Source: Candidatus Kapaibacterium sp. (GTDB lineage: Bacteria > Bacteroidota > Ignavibacteria > Kapaibacteriales > UBA961). Taken from it: a stretch of 10,787 bases of DNA. The position numbers and the translations under genes are program-made. Shown one piece after another: positions 8,401-10,787 of this stretch. The stretch's first letter is position 1. Each line of letters starts with the position of its first letter. The notes below the pieces were generated by a model. That model was not told the DNA's origin, ran no database searches, and saw nothing but the letters and a program-made list of their open reading frames with translations. The stretch covers positions 1 through 10,787 of the forward strand of contig JALRFC010000037.1 of NCBI GenBank assembly GCA_023253875.1, written 5' to 3'.

Positions 8401-8765
8401 ATTGTATCATTGCTGTACAAGAAAAACATACACAAAAACCCCTATTTCTAGATTTGACCGCCTCGAATTTTCCAACCGGTGTGATTCCCGCGGCCGATAA
8501 AAATGCATTCTCATTATTGATTAAACAAGGAGTATCACAACCAATCTTGCTCCCAGATAAACAGGTGGCTGCTCCAACATTTATCGCAAGAAGTACCGTT
8601 CAATTCTCAGAAGATGGAATGATAATTCAGGGTGGTGAAAAAGTGTCAGGTACATTGACTGCTCAATATCGTTCCGCATATAAAGGAAAGACATTTGAAG
8701 AACGGAAAAAAATGATGCAAACCGCTTTGGCTTCAGATATTCCATCTCCAAGATTAATGATTTAG
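5466..8765 (+). CDS. Exported TPR / DUF3857 / transglutaminase-like protein, main part before a frameshift
   Basis: The 1099 residues start with a signal peptide (MKRLLFLLVVFCVF, cleavage likely after ADA, residues 19-21), so it acts in the periplasm or envelope. In order: TPR-like helices (26-130); a beta-sandwich region resembling a carbohydrate-binding or PA14-type module (about 162-310: YQIIGPF, then RIGTSGSVKVFLND and KGWNRLLVKVGY); TPR repeats (340-640, for example residues in YDKAEKAVSTALKFCP); DUF3857 (about 670-860); and a transglutaminase core (about 885-1000) with Cys937 in GDCKD, His979 in FNHC and Asp996 in FLDLTAS as the likely triad. Substrate and function are unknown; such proteins may crosslink or cleave peptides. 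The frame ends at TAG 8763-8765 shortly after residues SDIPSP, whereas the family's C-terminal domain continues in another frame. One A missing at 8750-8751 would explain this. Confidence 0.85.
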   Translation: MKRLLFLLVVFCVFNINDADAQSSADPWSYIQKKDFDSAEIVFKESLSKNPKDIRLILGLSYLLEMRYRYQESWNVYKTIVQATSDPIPYLYSIWLTPRFSTQMHEKKSGVQDILKQLIVKGDKAGSLRAMAKEMLGSVEIRNRNLKSAKQYYDGIKALSSYQIIGPFEHISASGFTIPYPPEEKFEIGEKYEGKNGTPASWFIPPYIKSDYWLDFQAYFPDRQAIFYANTFVWSPNAEIVNVRIGTSGSVKVFLNDSEIIRDSNETNNDFDTYIVKTELSKGWNRLLVKVGYSEIDRCNFLMRITDDEGNPIPGLQESAQPQAYKKQKPRIIEHIPNPIIAQLQSIIEQHPLWIEHYLLLADAYLRNDRAIEAEQLLKQALLISKDNPLILWKFLDTYARGRKKDEVNTTYELLASMSKDIPDGIIHKFNQHLENEDFDRAEDMVNRIEQLLPGSETAYTLRIRYYDKKRMQDKVISTVREARKKFPQSWTYTELSAAFDFQATRKRDTMIGMYTKFLQSVYGEAPLLALAKSYLEDSKVKDWEKTFAELLTLSPSSPGFHFQMASVYTQLEQYDKAEKAVSTALKFCPSCNSYWSKLGEIHRSKKDVNAAIDAYQKALEYSPTDYDARAILRELQGKKSIFAIFGETNIDSIVQSAPSSKDHPEASAAIVSDKMRRVVYEHGASESVSESIIRVFNEKGIDFFKEYRIGFNGNSQSLVIEKAVTIKADGKEIRADINRNMAVFKGLEVNDFIYVKYRIRNYNTGKLAKHVWDEYYFNRFFPVTHAEYALIMPNEMQFTTSQQAMDITPTELQLPEINSTLYSWSIHKEPGIVYETDMPTLPEIGKVLRFTTIPNWVFLVDWYAELAQSKAQSSYEIKEAVKQLIPHPETLTEKEKIQRVFQFITDNIRYSSVSFRQSAFIPQKARDVLVNKIGDCKDVSTLGIAMLRELGIKADYVLVNSGNEERLLNVLPSIAFNHCIIAVQEKHTQKPLFLDLTASNFPTGVIPAADKNAFSLLIKQGVSQPILLPDKQVAAPTFIARSTVQFSEDGMIIQGGEKVSGTLTAQYRSAYKGKTFEERKKMMQTALASDIPSPRLMI
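8748..8753 (+). other. Probable one-base deletion splitting the DUF3857 gene
   Basis: The zero frame reads CCA AGA TTA ATG ATT TAG. With one extra A the frame reads CCA AAG ATT AAT GAT TTA GTG and continues without stop to 9223. The upstream zero-frame residues TALASDIPSP and downstream KINDLVI join as expected for the family. An alternative slip point is A7 at 8706-8712, but the residues it would produce before the junction fit less well. Confidence 0.65.
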
Positions 8766-9223
8766 TGATAATTGGAGCTGACTCTTTATCTGAAAATATG
8801 TCAATGTATTATACCTATGAAGCACCTAATTCAGTGGCAGAGGCGGGAACATATAAAATCATTCGTATCCCATGGCGTAATGAATTATCCACCGATAATG
8901 CATTGACCTATGAACATCGCACATATCCCGTAAAAAATCTCTATGATGTTGATACAACCTATGAGGAAGTTTCGATGATCATTCCAAAAGGATATGTACT
9001 GGCTGAAATACCTCAATCCGTGAATTATGTAAATCCTTCCGCTGAATATGCATTCTCTGTTATGGTGAAAGAGAAGGATGGACTCACTTTGCTTACTGCG
9101 AGCCGTACATTTATCAAGAAAAAAACCTTTATCGAGCCAAAAGAATATCAGGAGTATAAAGCCTTTTATTCAAAGGCGGTTAGAGAAGACAGGAGACAAT
9201 TATTGCTTAAGAAAGTGGAGTGA
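8765..9223 (+). CDS. C-terminal (DUF3858-like) fragment of the DUF3857/transglutaminase protein
   Basis: This is the separated tail of the preceding gene. It can start formally at GTG 8765, which shares a G with the upstream TAG, but no Shine-Dalgarno or independent signal is seen. The 152 residues are beta-rich (MYYTYEAPN, then IIRIPWRNEL and YPVKNLYDVDTTYEE) and resemble the beta-domain that follows the transglutaminase core in this family. Read upstream in the same frame, the sequence gives KINDLVIIGADSL, which joins smoothly to SDIPSP of the main part if one A is restored in CCAAG. The intact protein would be about 1250 residues. A coupled second protein translated from TAGTG is possible but less likely, because the break falls inside the C-terminal domain. 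Confidence 0.75.
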   Translation: MIIGADSLSENMSMYYTYEAPNSVAEAGTYKIIRIPWRNELSTDNALTYEHRTYPVKNLYDVDTTYEEVSMIIPKGYVLAEIPQSVNYVNPSAEYAFSVMVKEKDGLTLLTASRTFIKKKTFIEPKEYQEYKAFYSKAVREDRRQLLLKKVE

Positions 9224-9250
9224 TGAAGTTAGTTTGTGCTGAAAGTTGTC

Positions 9251-9266
9251 TATAATGCTATTTTTC
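9251..9266 (+). promoter_or_regulatory. Candidate promoter upstream of ricT
   Basis: A perfect TATAAT lies at 9251-9256 but has no good -35 partner. TATTTTTC (9259-9266) differs from TAnnTTTG at the last base and has TTTG (9233-9236) 22 bases upstream. Either may serve ricT; support is weak. Confidence 0.25.
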
Positions 9267-9295
9267 ACTACTTTCGAGCCGAATTTCCTTTTAAT

Positions 9296-9316
9296 TGGGC
9301 AAAAAAGCCCATCTTT
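9296..9316 (+). terminator. Weak hairpin after the DUF3857 gene
   Basis: TGGGC (9296-9300) pairs with GCCCA (9307-9311) around a loop of six A residues, followed by TCTTT. The stem is only five base pairs and the T-tract is short, so it may be a weak terminator or a structure in the ricT leader. Apart from this and the promoter candidates, I see nothing in 9224-9322. Confidence 0.3.
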
Positions 9317-9322
9317 AGCCGT

Positions 9323-9760
9323 ATGCAAGACAATCAGCAGAATCAATCCGTACCAGAACAGTTTCCCGTTGGATCCATTGTTCCATTATCACGTATAGAC
9401 ATTTCCCATACAGATGAAATTGGGAATGCCGCAGAAACTTCCGTAGCAAAAACACTTTTGAATCGAAAGTCACATTGCACTGCATGTGGCGACACCGATG
9501 GAGGCTGTTCCAGCTGTAAAAGCGGATCATCCTCAAGCGAAGAAAATGCAAGAGAAGTCCAAGATAATGGGCAAGATTGGTTTGTTGAAGTGAGCTTCAA
9601 AGCCAGAAGAAAGCAATTATACAAGAAGAACAGAAATGGTCGCTATGCACTTAGTGATACTGTCATTGTGCAATCTGAACATGGGTCTGATGCCGGAACC
9701 ATAACTGCTGTCGGTTCCATTGCCGAAATGAAAAAAATAAACAAGAAATGCCAGTGCTGA
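9323..9760 (+). CDS. ricT: RicT / PSP1-domain protein, N-terminal part before a frameshift
   Basis: This is the first third of a RicT (YaaT/PSP1) protein. ATG 9323 is chosen over a GTG at 9236 because the extra 29 residues look like translated spacer, and family members start shortly before the Cys-rich region. Residues about 50-65 hold CTACGDTDGGCSSC, a four-Cys pair of CxxC motifs that may bind metal. The PSP1 domain then begins (WFVEVSFKARRKQLY, then LSDTVIVQSEHGSDAGTI), as in RicT homologues. The reading frame ends at 9758-9760 just after an A7 run (9731-9737), while the rest of the domain continues in the -1 frame. With an eighth A the protein reads MKKNKQEMPVLSLQRIASPED and would total about 365 residues. 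There is no clear Shine-Dalgarno. Confidence 0.8.
   Translation: MQDNQQNQSVPEQFPVGSIVPLSRIDISHTDEIGNAAETSVAKTLLNRKSHCTACGDTDGGCSSCKSGSSSSEENAREVQDNGQDWFVEVSFKARRKQLYKKNRNGRYALSDTVIVQSEHGSDAGTITAVGSIAEMKKINKKCQC
9731..9737 (+). other. ricT: A7 run at the ricT frame break
   Basis: The frame reads ATG AAA AAA ATA up to the stop at 9758-9760. One further A, or a -1 slip on the tandem AAA codons, yields ATG AAA AAA AAT AAA CAA GAA and the full RicT frame. This may be a sequencing or consensus homopolymer error, a true mutation, or slippage. Confidence 0.75.
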
Positions 9761-10419
9761 GCTTACAGAGAATCGCAAGCCCTGAAGATATCTTGAGAAT
9801 AAAAGAAAATAGGGAGCATGAAAAAGACATAGTTCGTGAAGTCAAAGCCAAAACAAAAGAAGCGGGACTTGATATGAAAATAGTGGATGCAGAGTGGCAA
9901 TTTGATCGCTCTCGTTTGTCAATTTATTTTTCTGCACCGCAAAGAGTTGATTTTCGCGAATTAGTCCAAGAATTGGCAAGAACATATCATGCAAGGATTG
10001 AGCTCAGACAGATACCAGCGCGCGAAGAGGCCAAACGTTTGGGTGGTATTGGTCCTTGCGGCTTGGAATTGTGTTGCTCTACATTCTTGAATGAATTTGA
10101 GCAAATCAATCTCGATCATGCAAAAGCACAATTATTGCCCCCAAATATTAGCAAACTTAGTGGAATGTGTGGTCGTTTGAAATGCTGCTTGCTGTTTGAA
10201 ATTGACAATTATGTATCCGCATTGAAAAACTATCCTCCTCTTGATTCCTTTGTACATCTTACTGAAGGGAGAGCGCGCATGATCAAGATTGATATCTTTT
10301 CGGATACAGTGACAGTGATTGGCGAAAGTACCGGAACATTCCACACAGTCTCACTTGAGGAACTGAATGCTCTTCGGAGAAATGGCAAAGTGGAAGCACC
10401 AAGAGAATATCAATCATAA
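9748..10419 (+). CDS. ricT: RicT / PSP1-domain protein, C-terminal part
   Basis: This 223-residue frame carries most of the PSP1 core: VDFRELVQELARTYHARIEL, RLGGIGPCGLELCCSTF and SGMCGRLKCCLLFEIDNY. In Bacillus subtilis, RicT works with RicA and RicF as an Fe-S-containing complex that directs RNase Y mRNA processing; the CG-x-x-x-CC and CG-x-x-x-CC clusters seen here match the conserved cysteines. Partner proteins are not visible, and the role outside Firmicutes is an inference. It can formally start at ATG 9748, but GAAATG is within the region where the full protein would read through, and no separate Shine-Dalgarno is evident. It is best treated as the 3' part of one gene from 9323. The ferritin gene starts 20 bases after the stop. 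Confidence 0.85.
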   Translation: MPVLSLQRIASPEDILRIKENREHEKDIVREVKAKTKEAGLDMKIVDAEWQFDRSRLSIYFSAPQRVDFRELVQELARTYHARIELRQIPAREEAKRLGGIGPCGLELCCSTFLNEFEQINLDHAKAQLLPPNISKLSGMCGRLKCCLLFEIDNYVSALKNYPPLDSFVHLTEGRARMIKIDIFSDTVTVIGESTGTFHTVSLEELNALRRNGKVEAPREYQS

Positions 10420-10429
10420 AGAAAAAAAC

Positions 10430-10433
10430 GGAG
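10430..10433 (+). promoter_or_regulatory. Shine-Dalgarno of the ferritin gene
   Basis: GGAG lies six bases before ATG 10440 and supports that start. Confidence 0.65.
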
Positions 10434-10439
10434 TTAGAT

Positions 10440-10787
10440 ATGAATGCATCCATTCGCACACAATTGAATATCCAAATCACCAATGAACATATTGCATCAA
10501 TGGCATATTTAGAAATGGCATCATGGTGTGCCGACAATGATTTGCCGGGTCTGGAAGAGTATTTTTATTTCAGTGCAGAGGATGAACGCGAGCATATGCT
10601 AGAGTTTTATCGCTATGCAAATGCCAATGGTTGCAGAGCCACAATCGGCGCGGTTCCTAGCTTGAGATCGGAATTTGAAAGTGTGCTTGACATTCTTGAG
10701 CATAATCTTTTTCTTGAACAGCAGAATACAATTGCAATCAATGAACTTGCTAAAATGTGTCATGAAGTTCTGGATTATGCCACATTG
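10440..10787 (+). CDS. ftnA: Bacterial non-haem ferritin (5' part, 3' end outside window)
   Basis: The frame runs open off the right edge, giving the first 116 residues of a protein usually about 165-175 long. Ferritins form a 24-subunit cytoplasmic shell that oxidises Fe(II) and stores it as mineral. The four-helix pattern is clear: LNIQITNEHIASMAYLEMAS, the EEYFYFSAEDEREHMLEF helix, and LEHNLFLEQQNTIAINEL. The ferroxidase ligands Glu16, Glu49, His52 and Glu93 are in place, each one residue from E. coli FtnA Glu17, Glu50, His53 and Glu94; later ligands are beyond the window. The final DYATL matches the family's DYPTF/DYATL stretch. The gene follows ricT by 20 bases with its own Shine-Dalgarno (GGAG), so cotranscription with ricT is likely. 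The symbol is by similarity only. Confidence 0.92.
   Translation, partial: MNASIRTQLNIQITNEHIASMAYLEMASWCADNDLPGLEEYFYFSAEDEREHMLEFYRYANANGCRATIGAVPSLRSEFESVLDILEHNLFLEQQNTIAINELAKMCHEVLDYATL

Noticed and set aside
8765..9223. An independent gene coupled through TAGTG
   Set aside because: Not fully excluded, but the sequence is the missing tail of the preceding protein, continuous after a one-base correction, and lacks its own ribosome binding site.
9236..9322. A GTG start extending RicT upstream by 29 residues
   Set aside because: The extra residues resemble translated spacer, contain the candidate promoter and hairpin, and have no counterpart in RicT proteins.

Overview
The window suggests a member of the Bacteroidota or a close relative in the FCB group. 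This rests on gene content: a DUF3857/transglutaminase/TPR secreted protein, a RicT/PSP1 protein with a Cys-rich N-terminus, a BrxA-type bacilliredoxin, and a FAD oxidoreductase of the NPITGKR type. Two intergenic TAnnTTTG motifs agree with it. Base composition is AT-leaning. Several genes have recognisable Shine-Dalgarno (SD) sequences, and prfB carries an SD-dependent frameshift, so the 16S anti-SD is probably functional. I cannot name a genus. The layout looks like ordinary chromosome; I see no mobile element, CRISPR array, tRNA or rRNA.

Layout. (1) 1-1015: 3' two-thirds of histidine ammonia-lyase hutH, cut by the window edge. (2) 1032-2133: prfB (release factor 2), with the classic programmed +1 frameshift at an in-frame TGA (1101-1103). 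(3) 2134-2472, minus strand: a small YvlD-like membrane protein whose stop codon directly abuts the prfB stop. (4) 2605-3021: a bacilliredoxin, followed by a clear rho-independent terminator. (5) 3097-9223: an AI-2E-family permease, a FAD-dependent oxidoreductase (ATGA overlap with the permease gene) and a very large exported TPR/DUF3857/transglutaminase protein, probably one transcription unit. (6) 9323-10419: ricT. (7) 10440 to the end: a ferritin cut by the window edge, closely behind ricT.

The most notable structure is frame disruption. prfB has a genuine, conserved, autoregulatory +1 site. Two neighbouring genes, the DUF3857 gene (near 8750) and ricT (at an A7 run, 9731-9737), are each split by an apparent one-base loss: the two halves of each protein lie in frames offset by -1 and rejoin perfectly if one A is added. 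The likeliest causes are homopolymer errors in a long-read consensus or recent mutation. Slippage that yields full-length protein is a less likely but testable alternative, most plausible for ricT.

There is no gene-free stretch over 300 bases. The three largest gaps (2473-2604, 3022-3096, 9224-9322) hold candidate promoters, a terminator and a weak hairpin. I found no convincing new multi-gene system.
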